Of a stretch of DNA of 64,000 bases, positions 25,067 through 35,100 are shown one piece after another. Each line of letters opens with the position of its first letter. Within the stretch, counting starts at the first letter, position 1. Source of the DNA: Haliclystus octoradiatus (Eukaryota; Cnidaria; Staurozoa; Stauromedusae; Haliclystidae); assembly GCA_916610825.1 (NCBI GenBank), contig OU744447.1, forward strand, positions 28,284,561 through 28,348,560, written 5' to 3'. The position numbers and the translations under genes are program-made. Below the pieces are notes generated by a model. It saw only the letters and a program-made list of their open reading frames with translations, had not been told where the DNA came from and searched no databases.

Positions 25067-25972
25067 CTACAAATTTGATTTTGTTTCAACTCTAGTAAAT
25101 GGTTCTGATTTTTGATGATCTCTGATTTTGTATAATGTCTGGCCATAACTACTTTGCCCTCCATCCACTTTGATTGTGTCTCCAGTAATATAAGATGCAC
25201 CAGGCGACAATAAGAAGCACACCAAAGATGAGACCTCGTCTGTCGTGCCCAGTCGCTTCAATGGTATCATACCTTGCGCTTGTTGCATGAAATCATCACC
25301 TAGATGTTTATAATTTGCTGCAGCTGTGTCTGAGTAGATTGTGCCAGGTGCAACACTGTTAATTCTAATCCCATTTGGGGCCCATTCCTGTGAAAGAGAT
25401 TTTGTAAGGTTGGCTACTCCAGCACGAGCAGCAGATGAATGAGACATCCCAGGAAATCCATTCCAAAAGTCTAACACAATATTCACTATAGATCCTCCTT
25501 CTTTTTCCATCCAGTTATCGAATGCTGATCGACAACAGTAGAACGTTCCATTGAGGTTAGTATCAATCACAGCTCGCCATCCTTTCATTTTCATTTGGCT
25601 TGCTTCACTCACAAATTGACCCCCACCATTGTTGACAAGGAAATCCAGCCGCCCATGCTGCTTTACTGTTGAACCCATGAGCCGATCAACATCTTCTTCG
25701 TGTTTGATATTGCAATTCACGGCATGGACAAGCTCTTGATTGTTTTCACTCTGCTCTCCATTAGCATTTGCTATGAAGTTGATTTTTGCATTTATTTCTG
25801 CTGCAGCTGCTGTAATTCGGTCAAGGTTACGTGCTGCAATAACAACCTTACATCCTAGACTAGCTAATTCTTCTGCAATTGAGTATCCAATACCTGTACC
25901 ACCTCCAGTCACGACTGCAACTTTATTTGCAAATAGTCCGGAACGAAAAATTGATCCTAGCTGAGAAGCCAT
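25067..25972 (-). CDS. PECR: Peroxisomal trans-2-enoyl-CoA reductase-like short-chain dehydrogenase
   Basis: A single-exon frame of 301 residues, close to the about 303 of vertebrate PECR. The Rossmann glycine motif TGGGTGIG is at 22-29 and NNGGG(QF) at 114-120, the latter diagnostic of the PECR/DECR branch of the SDR family. A C-terminal DGG and the SSLVCFLLSPGASYITG segment also match. PECR reduces trans-2-enoyl-CoA with NADPH in peroxisomal chain elongation. Two oddities stand out. In the segment aligned with the family's YNLTK the tyrosine is alanine (Ala187, Lys191 kept), and the protein ends SNL rather than a canonical SKL/AKL peroxisomal signal. It is intronless although most neighbours are split, and it is divergent from the 2-hydroxyacid dehydrogenase gene 279 bp away. 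Whether it is catalytically active or peroxisomal is open. Confidence 0.92.
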   Translation of the reverse strand: MASQLGSIFRSGLFANKVAVVTGGGTGIGYSIAEELASLGCKVVIAARNLDRITAAAAEINAKINFIANANGEQSENNQELVHAVNCNIKHEEDVDRLMGSTVKQHGRLDFLVNNGGGQFVSEASQMKMKGWRAVIDTNLNGTFYCCRSAFDNWMEKEGGSIVNIVLDFWNGFPGMSHSSAARAGVANLTKSLSQEWAPNGIRINSVAPGTIYSDTAAANYKHLGDDFMQQAQGMIPLKRLGTTDEVSSLVCFLLSPGASYITGDTIKVDGGQSSYGQTLYKIRDHQKSEPFTRVETKSNL

Positions 25973-26251
25973 TTTATTGAAAGGTTATTAATTAATAGAT
26001 TATTTACATTGAAACAAATTGACCCTCGATTTCTCGATTGCGAGATAGAGGCTGTCTAGCGTTTTGTTAGCCTACCAGTTCCAGAGCCATCTATTTACAA
26101 AAATTACAATTATTTATTGTAAATAGATGGCTCTGACCAGTTCCATTCCAGGATTTGTTCAACATCACATATAGTTCCTCGAACATTCACTACATCATAA
26201 TAGGATTACATTACCTGATATCTGTAACCATCTATAACGTATTGTGGTATT
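25973..26251. promoter_or_regulatory. Shared divergent promoter region
   Basis: The two start codons face away from each other across 279 bp, so both 5' UTRs and core promoters must fit here unless upstream non-coding exons exist. No clear TATA box was seen. A fold-back element (26083-26135) sits in the middle. Confidence 0.5.
26083..26135. repeat. Perfect hairpin with flanking direct repeats (mini fold-back element)
   Basis: The stem CAGAGCCATCTATTTACAA (26082-26100) pairs perfectly over 19 bp with 26117-26135 across a 16-nt loop. ACCAGTTCC flanks it on both sides (26074-26082 and 26136-26144), like a 9-bp target-site duplication. Confidence 0.85.
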
Positions 26252-27289
26252 ATGTGCAGTCGCATCCTTCGTGTTGGCATTTTATCATCAAATTGCACAG
26301 CGAAAGAAATTAATAATGCCTGCCAGAAAATCGAGAAACTAAGAAGGGCAGTCATATTTGAAGATCTGATTCCAAATGTCCAAAACCAGTCTAAACAAGC
26401 CTCTGATTTGGATACCAAATGGTTGGTCACCGCAGTAGACAAATACGAAGCTTGTCTCCTTGACCCTCCCGTGATTACTAGGGTGATGTATTCTGTGAAA
26501 AAAGTTAATTGGATAGCTTCAACATTTGCTGGAGTAGAAACAATAATTGACAAAGTCAACAAAAATATTCCAGACCCTAGCTTTAGACTCACTAAACTTG
26601 GAAATGTCTTCAAGGCTCAAATGAAAGAGTACGTAATTGGACATATTATTGCACACGAAAGGAAATTTTATCAAACCCATGATGACAGCAAGATAATGTA
26701 TTGGAATCCACTAACAAAGAAAAGAGCCCGTAGGTTGGATTCTCTCTCTATTGGAATACTTGGGCTTGGTGATATTGGTAGAGATATAGCTAGAGCATGC
26801 AACTTCTTTGGCATGGAAGTGTATGGACTTGTAAACAATATCCCTGCTGTGGAAAATAGAATTCCTGAAGTTAATGCCTACTATACCGTAGATCAGTTAT
26901 CAGCTCTCTTAGAACGTGTAGATTATGTTTGTAATGTTTTACCTGAAACCGAATCTACTAAAATGCTCCTCTCGGGTAGTATTCTACAGCATTGTTCTGA
27001 AAGGCAAGCTGTTTTCATTAATATTGGAAGAGGAAGTGTCTGCACAGAAGACGACATTTACAATGCGTTGGTTAGCAAGCAGATTAGTCATGCAATTCTT
27101 GATGTCTTCCCCAAGGAACCCCTACCAAACATTAGTCGATTATGGAACAACAGCTCTGTAACAGTTACTCCTCATAACGCTGGAGTCACTGGACCGGATG
27201 ACATTGCAGAATTTTATTCTTTAGTTGTAGATAGATATATCAAAAATAATGAACTACTATATGAGGTTCCCTGGTCAGCATTGTACTAG
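26252..27289 (+). CDS. D-isomer-specific 2-hydroxyacid dehydrogenase (GHPR-A-like)
   Basis: Intronless, 345 residues. The NAD(P)-binding motif GLGDIG is at 171-176 after a substrate-domain N-terminus. The family's catalytic trio is present: Arg260 in NIGRG, Glu289 in DVFPKEP and His308 in TPHNAG. The MKEYVIGHI segment (124-132) before the Rossmann fold is typical of the glyoxylate/hydroxypyruvate reductase A-like branch. Such enzymes reduce 2-keto acids such as glyoxylate or hydroxypyruvate to the D-hydroxy acids. The exact substrate cannot be read from the sequence. It shares its promoter region with the PECR-like gene, so co-expression is plausible. No organelle signal is obvious at either end. 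Confidence 0.9.
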   Translation: MCSRILRVGILSSNCTAKEINNACQKIEKLRRAVIFEDLIPNVQNQSKQASDLDTKWLVTAVDKYEACLLDPPVITRVMYSVKKVNWIASTFAGVETIIDKVNKNIPDPSFRLTKLGNVFKAQMKEYVIGHIIAHERKFYQTHDDSKIMYWNPLTKKRARRLDSLSIGILGLGDIGRDIARACNFFGMEVYGLVNNIPAVENRIPEVNAYYTVDQLSALLERVDYVCNVLPETESTKMLLSGSILQHCSERQAVFINIGRGSVCTEDDIYNALVSKQISHAILDVFPKEPLPNISRLWNNSSVTVTPHNAGVTGPDDIAEFYSLVVDRYIKNNELLYEVPWSALY

Positions 27290-27555
27290 GAATGCAACGG
27301 TTTACTCAAGATCACGCCTCACTACTTTCTTTCTAAATACTTCTGAGCCTTGAAAGCTATCCAGACTATCTATCGAACAAAATTCAGTCATTCCTTTGTT
27401 TCTAATTTGCTATATAAAGTATCTGTAGACTAATAGGCTGTGCTGCAGCTGAATTGTACAATATTGCTCAGTCATAAAGCAAGAACTGTTATTAGCTACC
27501 GTATAACAATCCGAATATCTATCCCAAGAATCTATCCGACCTAGCCTCGACCTAG

Positions 27556-27728
27556 CCCCATTCCATCACGGCCCTCATTTCCGCGTGGGGCTCCAGTGAG
27601 GGCCTAATAAAAGATGCGCTGTGATTGGGCACACCATATTTTTGGTTTCTGGCACACTTTTTAACCTTAAATTTTATTAGGCCCTCACTGGAGCACCGCG
27701 CGGAAATGAGGGCCGTGATGGAGTGAGG
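27556..27728. mobile_element. 173-bp TIR element with about 55-bp arms and 14-bp flanking repeats
   Basis: The arms (TCCATCACGGCCCTCATTTC near 27562 and its inverse near the right end) pair over about 55 bp with few mismatches. CTAGCCTCGACCTA occurs directly on each side (27541-27554 and 27729-27742). The flanking repeat is longer than usual for a DNA transposon. Confidence 0.82.
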
Positions 27729-28414
27729 CTAGCCTCGACCTATATCCCCGTTTTTTTATCTTAAACCGTTAGCCTCTCTATCGCGTTTTGTCTAGCTCTC
27801 GTCCAATCAAATGGGAGATTGCCACAAACAATATCTAATAACAATAGTGTTGCTTTTGGAAAGCGGGAAAAGCAGAGCCAGGGCGCCGAATGTTCAAGTG
27901 AGCGCCATTTAAAAACTGCAACCAAAAATTAGGAAGTCCGACAACTAGCGAAGCAAGATCGGGCAGAGTGGATGTTTATTACGAAACCTGGAGGAATGAT
28001 CAAAACATAGAGAGGTATTTTCCATTAAATGCAGTTATATTTAATAGATTCTGACATTTTAACAGATCCTAAAGCACCTTCGAAAATGTTTCATGTGTGA
28101 GATTGTCTTAGTAAAACGTGCTAACATTCCTTTAATAATTCAATGTATCAAGTTCTCACACAAGATACAAAATTGATGCTGTATTATTTTTAAATGATCA
28201 ATCATGGCTTAAATTCTTCATCTGTTACCGTGTAACTGTGTGATAGGACTTCTAGACTCTTCACTTGTTTGGCCGACGGTCGTGGTCGTAGCTAGATCAG
28301 ATTAGACACTGGCAACGCCGCAACTCAAGCACAGTTTTCTATAGGCCTTCATTTTGATATGATATTGATATGTATTTATATATCGCTGCTTTTATTTGTA
28401 TTGACGCATGCGTT

Positions 28415-28475
28415 AGTGAACTCGTGGGTCTAAATTCCGATAACCCACTCACAAGAGGGATGTAATCCCTCATTA
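28415..28475. repeat. Second copy of the 15591-15700 palindrome family (partial)
   Basis: GAACTCGTGGGTCTAAA, AACCCACTCACAAGAG and GATGTAATCCCT match the right half of the element in IRS intron 2. Confidence 0.65.
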
Positions 28476-28739
28476 ACCAACTCACGTCCAACAAAATTTG
28501 GTGAAACACAAAGGTACTTAAACACGACTGGGTTGTATCATGTGATGCGCCTAAACAAGGTTAACTAAACGAGTTGCTAACGAACAAGGCAACTAGTGAA
28601 ACACATGATTGAATCAATTCATTGTGATCTAGCGTCAAAGCTCTTTTTATGGTATATCATTCTCATCCGGAAAAATTTGCAGAATATGGCTTTCAGAAGC
28701 TCTCTTACTGCTTACATTCAAAAATTCTTCAAAATAAAT

Positions 28740-29900
28740 AATTAACAACCTGACATCGTCGATCGAAGTACTCTCCATAGTATTTTATCAATGTACGGTC
28801 TTACAACCTCCATCGTGAAAGCAATAATGTCTCTGTACACAAACACAAAATCATACGTCCGCACTCCATCAGGAGATACCGATGTCTTCCCAGCAACATC
28901 TGACACTGGCTTCACTCTTATTCATAATAATGATGGATTACATTATGAGAATTGCTTATAAACCCAAAGATCCCTTCACCGTGAGACGAAGATTATCCAG
29001 TAGATATGCAGAAGTCAAACTTCCAGCACTGGCATACGCCGATGACACTGTCATTATGTCCAACAACTCAGATTCAGCACAAAAACAATTCAAGAGATTC
29101 GAGGAAGCATCCTGTTCTGTTGGGCTTAATTTTAACCTCACAAAATCTGAAGTAATGTTCATCGCAGACTGCGAAGTTTCGCCTATAACGAACAGTATCG
29201 GATTAACTCCTCCCATTTGCAATGATGCCAAATATCTAGGCTGTACCATCTTGAACTGCAAAATCGAATTCATCAAACGCAGACAAATTGCCTGGGTCGC
29301 TGCTTGCAAACTTGACGTTGTATGGTCTTCATCAACTACTGATCAAGTCAAGTGCCTTCTATTCAGGTCTTGTATTGAAAGTATCCTTTTTTATGGCAGC
29401 GAATCTTGGACTATGACTACTACCTTTACATCGCAGCTAAATTCTTCTCATCTCAATCTGATTCGCCACGCACTTGGCATTCATTATCCAAACATCATAC
29501 CCAACCATGAAATTTACTCTCGCTCCGATATATCTCCAGCAGATGAAACTGTCAAGAAAAGGGGTATCTCCCTCATTGGTCACGCACAGAGTCCGACAAA
29601 AGTAGGGATCCTGCAATCCTAGATTCTGGAAGGCTAGAGGAAATTCAGAAGAAAATTGATATTTTTAATGATTTATTGGTCAAACCTCAACAAAACAGTT
29701 CAGAAGAAAATGCTTAAATTCCTCTAGGATTCCAGAAGACTAAACCTTTTGTCGGACCCTAGTCATGCATTACGTCGTCCTGAAACTCCATTGGCGCTGC
29801 TACTGGCTTCTACCAACCAACCGACAGAACCATTTAGACGAGGGGGTGCTTTACGGGGAACATATTATCAACAAATGAAGGAAGATCAATTTTAGTCAAT
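28740..29900 (+). pseudogene. Non-LTR retrotransposon 3' portion (RT with YADD), broken
   Basis: Reading frames across the segment show AIMSLYTNTKSYVRTPSGDT, then after a frameshift LFIIMMDYIMRIA, the catalytic AYADDTVIMS, SVGLNFNLTKSEVM, KYLGCTI, then FYGSESWT and LIRHALGIHYPN. These are the fingers/palm and thumb of a non-LTR RT. The frame is interrupted at 29587 by a MITE and resumes at 29770 (LRRPETPLALLL). An AT-rich 3' UTR runs into a (TTA)n array, typical of elements with microsatellite tails. The clade is not certain (R2/RTE/jockey-like features). Confidence 0.8.
29587..29761. mobile_element. hAT MITE with 8-bp target-site duplication inside the RT
   Basis: The ends CAGAGTCCGACAAAAG and CTTTTGTCGGACCCTA form 15-16-bp TIRs of hAT type. 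GTCACGCA (29579-29586) and GTCATGCA (29762-29769) are the 8-bp duplicated target with one change. Removing 29587-29769 restores the flanking RT reading, which confirms it as an insertion. Related copies lie at 12037-12138 and, faintly, near 36010-36050. Confidence 0.87.
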
Positions 29901-30004
29901 TATATTTGTAAATATGTACGGACGCTATCATGTAGTTTTATTGTAAGTCATCAAGATACTGATGTATTGTTTTTATCCTTTATTGTATATTGTATATAGC
30001 AATG

Positions 30005-30178
<174 letters not shown>

Positions 30179-31203
30179 GGTCAGATGTCAACAAAATTTG
30201 CTGTGCTGCCTCAAGATCTCGGCAAAAAGTGCTATACGCTGCAGTCAGGGCAACAAAATTTCATACAGTGAACTAGACATGTGATACAGGGAATTTTATG
30301 ACAAAAATTGTGAACAATGTTTCTAATATATATTTATGATATCCATTATCAGGTCAAAAGGAAGGAGGAAATTATTTACAAACTATATATATGGTGCTAA
30401 ACTTTTACATTCTATTCATTTTATTAATTCTACAAAAGTAGTTTTGAACGGATGGAATCGGTCTGATTGTTGAGAGTGGGTCTTTTCTCCGATCATTTCA
30501 TGCATTGAACAATCAAACTGATTTTTGCATTTCCTCACTACAGAAAGTAGATGTTCTCAGCCACTCACAGTTTTCTCGTGTTGCGTTGATGAATATGATG
30601 TCGACATGTGTAACCGACATAACTCACAGGAGTCACACATAGTTTCGTATACAACGCATCAGTGTAATACTTACAGCATCTTTTCTATCACTATCTGAGC
30701 TACTTTTAATATTGTTAGTGTTATTGTTACGATTAAATTTATAAACACAATAATCAATTATATTAATAGGATATTTTAACTTTAAAAATGTATTTTTAAT
30801 CACTAAACATTCAATTTCAAATCAATTATCATCAGACGACAGCTGTCGTGCACGATCCAGCATAGTAAGTGGTAATCCTTTCCTATACTCATTGTCAACA
30901 TGACTTTCGTAATGTAACAACAGGCCACTATCAGTTGGTTTTCTGTAAATGGAAGCTTCTTATATAGTAATCCCTCCTCTATGACTGTCGATTTGTTTTC
31001 GGGATCGATTAATCACTGACAAGAATCCATGCAGAATCAATTAATCGTTCAAAAACAATGGACCTTTCTGCGTTCAGAGTTTTCTGCATCGTCATTCGTC
31101 AGTGATTAAAAGTTATCAAAAAATTATTATAAATCTAAGAAGTTTGTTTTTCAATTTATAAATAAAATCTAATATTCCAAAAGAGCAAATCTACAATCTG
31201 TGT

Positions 31204-31552
31204 AGTAGTATAGTCCCATAGAAAAAATCAATCAATCATATGGACACTTTGACTATCAGATAGTTATTGGAAATAGTCTAGAATTATTCAAAATGATATT
31301 CTGAACAACTTAAAGTCTAATAATATTTTAATATGTTGACAGGAACAAGTTCCAGGCTCTTATTGTTAAAACTCAGATACAAAGAAAAAGAGCCTGGAAC
31401 TAGCTTCAGTTCACATTTTAAAATGTTTTTTGACTTTAATTTGTTCAGAATATCATGTTGAATATGTCTAGACTATTTCCAATAATTTTTAATTACCTTC
31501 TATTCAAAGTGTCCATATGATTGATTGAATTTTTCTATGGGACTATACTACT
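31204..31552. mobile_element. 349-bp near-complete palindrome (fold-back MITE)
   Basis: AGTAGTATAGTCCCATAGAA at the left is inverted at the right end. Pairing continues inward through ATCAATCATATGGACACTTT, TTGGAAATAGTCTAGA and GATATTCTGAACAA to GTTCCAGGCTCTT near the centre. Essentially the whole element folds into one long hairpin. It ends about 620 bp upstream of the RAD21 start. Confidence 0.85.
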
Positions 31553-32172
31553 GCACAGGATGTAGATTTGCTTCCAAAAAATCATGATGCATCCAGTGTA
31601 CAATGAAAAGTCAGGATCCCGGAGCTGAATTGGCCAAGAATTAGAGAAGTTTTGTGATTTAATAATAATATTTAATAATATTTGAAATTGGAAATGAACA
31701 AAACAATGCAATGGTAATTCCACAATTAAATCTATTTTGAAGATTGTTTATGCAGCAAAAATTAAAATTTCTGTGCCAGTTGATGTCTCTTGGACTCCAG
31801 TGAAATTTGATATTGTTTTAATTAAGACATTTATTGATTCTTGTGTTATGTTGCAACATCATACAAAATTCAGAATAAAAATTTAGGGAAAATTTAGGAT
31901 TCCGGAAGGTAAAAGTTTATTATAAACTTGCATTGTAAATTATAAAGTTCTTACAAGTTCTTAATCTACGAGATTGTTCTTCATGATTCGGTTCATGAAA
32001 GGTAATCGATTAATCAATGAATCTGAATGATCACTACTCAAAGATATATTCAGTTTGCGCAAAATAGTTTTTGAAATGCTTCAAACAGCTGTTCGCTATA
32101 GTCATCGTTGCTGATTTTGTTATTATTTTCCATTGTCAGTACTTTAAAGGGTTGGCTGTGTTGTAAATCACA

Positions 32173-35100
32173 ATGTTTTATGCAAACTTTGTTCTTGCAA
32201 AGAAAGGCCCTTTGGCTAAAATATGGCTTGCTGCTCATTGGGAAAAGAAGCTAAGCAAAGCTCATGTCTTTGAAACAGATTTACAATCTTCCGTGGAAAG
32301 TATTATATCAACAAAAGTCAAGATTGCCCTCAGGACATCAGGTCATTTATTACTGGGTGTTGTCAGAATCTATTCCAGAAAAGCTAAATACTTGTTGGCT
32401 GACTGCACTGAAGCATTAATCAAAATCAAAATGGCTTTTCGTCCTGGTGCTGTTGACTTGCCTGAAGAAAACAGAGAAGCTTCTGCAGCTGCTATTACCC
32501 TCCCTGAATTTCAAGAATGGGATGCAATTGTCAGCGATCTCAAGTAAGTATAGAAATATCTTTTAAATTCAGAATTTACAAGCTTTTATATGGTGGCCTA
32601 TAACTGTCACGGCACATTAAAAAATAAAACACTGCAACATGTTGAAAACGTAAAAAAACATTCTTGATATTAAAAATCAAGCTGTCACACATTGTTTAAA
32701 AGATATAAAATAGACACGCAACATCTTTAACAACTTAAAATCGTGCAACACCTTTGATTATTAAAATAAATGCGTTAAACATCATTCGAAAAACGAAAAT
32801 CACCATTTTTTTTTAACAACGTTTGCCGTGGCATTTGACAAAATCCACGGCAAACTATTATAATCATTATCATCATCATTTAATCAGGAATTCATTTTCA
32901 CAGGACTCGTGAATATTTGATTACAGCAAATAAGTTGCGACCGTGTGATATACCTAAAATGTGATTTCACCACTTTTCAGATTTTGAAAAAAGCCGGTTT
33001 TTGCCTCACTCAACTATATTGTCTCTCACACTAAATTCGAGCTATAAAATTCACTATTTAACTTTGTATGTTATACTCAGACATGTACCGTAATGATTAA
33101 AAAATGTAGATGAGAAAATATAAAGTCTATATTTAGTAACAGCCATCTAGGTTGACCTTCACCACTTTATAGATTTTTAAAAAGGCCGGTTTTTCACTTT
33201 CTTAACTTTAAATGTCTGTCACACTTAAACAAGCGATACAATTCACTATTTATCTTATTATGTCCTAATCAGACAAGTATCGAAAAGACTTAAAAAGACT
33301 GGATGAAAAAAATATGAAAGTCTATATTTAGTAACAGCCAGTTTTCACTTTCTCCAACTTGTAGGTCTCTCAAATCCGAACGAGAGCACATCATTAGATA
33401 GGACTAGATATAGTTCTTGGATTGTTATCAAATTAATTAAAAAGATTTCATGAAATATATTTATTTTTTATATCAGATACAGCCTTTCAAATTGACTTAA
33501 GGGGGTATATAGAGATTTTAAAAAAAAAAGTGTGAATCAACGGCCTAAAGCAGATTGTTTATGTTTTTATTTTAATCCTCTAATTTATATCATAACTTTT
33601 TAACTGAGTAGTAACCTTTTTTAGTGAGTCTACAATTGGAATTCTAAGAAAAATTATTTGTACTTGGTGCTCACAACATGTTATGACACATAGTTAGAGT
33701 CGTCTGATATATCAACTAGCAGCATTAAATTTGACTGCCTCATTACTGAAAAAGGTTACTGAAAATATGATTTATTGATGATTTATTTTTTGTACAGCGA
33801 ATACTCAGTGCATCATTAATCTATGTTTATTGCTGTTCTATTATTTTAGTAATTTTGACATATATGCTCAAAGTACTTTAAATCAGTGTCGCATCGAAGA
33901 GATAACATTGAAGGAAGACCTTCTGAGCACCAATTTCTTAGTTGACGATGATATGTTTGGAGACACATCATTTGGGGAAACAATTGAAAAGGAGATGTTG
34001 CGTGACGATGGTTTGGCTAATGAATCAATCCTTCCACCCAGTGAAACCTCAAAGATTACAATAGAAGAAAATTACAAACAAATGTCAAATGGTAAATCAC
34101 TTGGTAAGCTTCGTAACCAATATCTTAACTATTCTTCAATCAACTATTTTGCTCTTTAAATTCTACTATTTGTTTGCAGAGATGTACTTTTTTGGAGATA
34201 TTCTGAAATAGAATATGCAGCTCATGCCCCTAGCAGCAACACATATATAATAATATAATCCTCTTCTACATCATTCAAGGTGTTGCTAATAGATCCAGTA
34301 AATTGGCGAATATTATACAAAATATAATCTCAGATAGGTTCACTGAGAGCATCAAAAAGATGTTATCACATATAAGATATATTTATATAAAATACATGTT
34401 AACTCAAGTATTTTGATCATAACAATCAGTGTTCAACAAAGGTGGGAATCCTGTAAAATCCAGTTGTAGGTTCCAATACACAAAACTTTGATAAAAATGA
34501 AAGTTTACATAGATATTTTTGGATATAATGCCAAGGTTGTAATAATAATAATATAATAATAAATTTTTATAGCGCCTATATCATTTGCTCTCAGCGCTTT
34601 ACAATATCTAAGTGTAAAAAAAAATAAATAAAAATTTACAATTAACATCATATTAGTTTCGAACTTTAGTAAAATTAAAAAGTAAAAGTAAACGATAATG
34701 ATTAATACACATTTATGTGCCTAAAATATAGTGTCAATAAAATAAAGTTGAGTTATTAACTGCCAAAAGCTACACAAAACAAATGTGTTTTCAATTTACT
34801 TTTGAACACATCTAGTGATGCACTACATCTAACTACTTCCGGTAACTTGTTCCACAAAATAGGTGCCGCCACTGAAAATGCCTTATCTCCATAGGATTTT
34901 AAATTGCTTGAAACTACAGTTAATAAAGTTTGTGATGATGATCGAAGACAGCGTTGAGGTTTGTAAGGAGTTAAAAGTTCTTTCAAATAATTCGGAGCAA
35001 GATTATGTAAACATTTGTAAGTCAATAATAAAACTTTGAAGATGATGCGTTGCTCAACTGGAAGCCAATGAAGTGAATATAAAAGAGGTGATACATGATC

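Noticed and set aside
26206-26613. 135-residue minus-strand frame
   Set aside because: It is the antisense shadow of the 2-hydroxyacid dehydrogenase N-terminus and has no family features.
32600-32820. Possible small RNA gene in RAD21 intron 1
   Set aside because: It is only A/T-rich sequence with no convincing snoRNA boxes or tRNA features.
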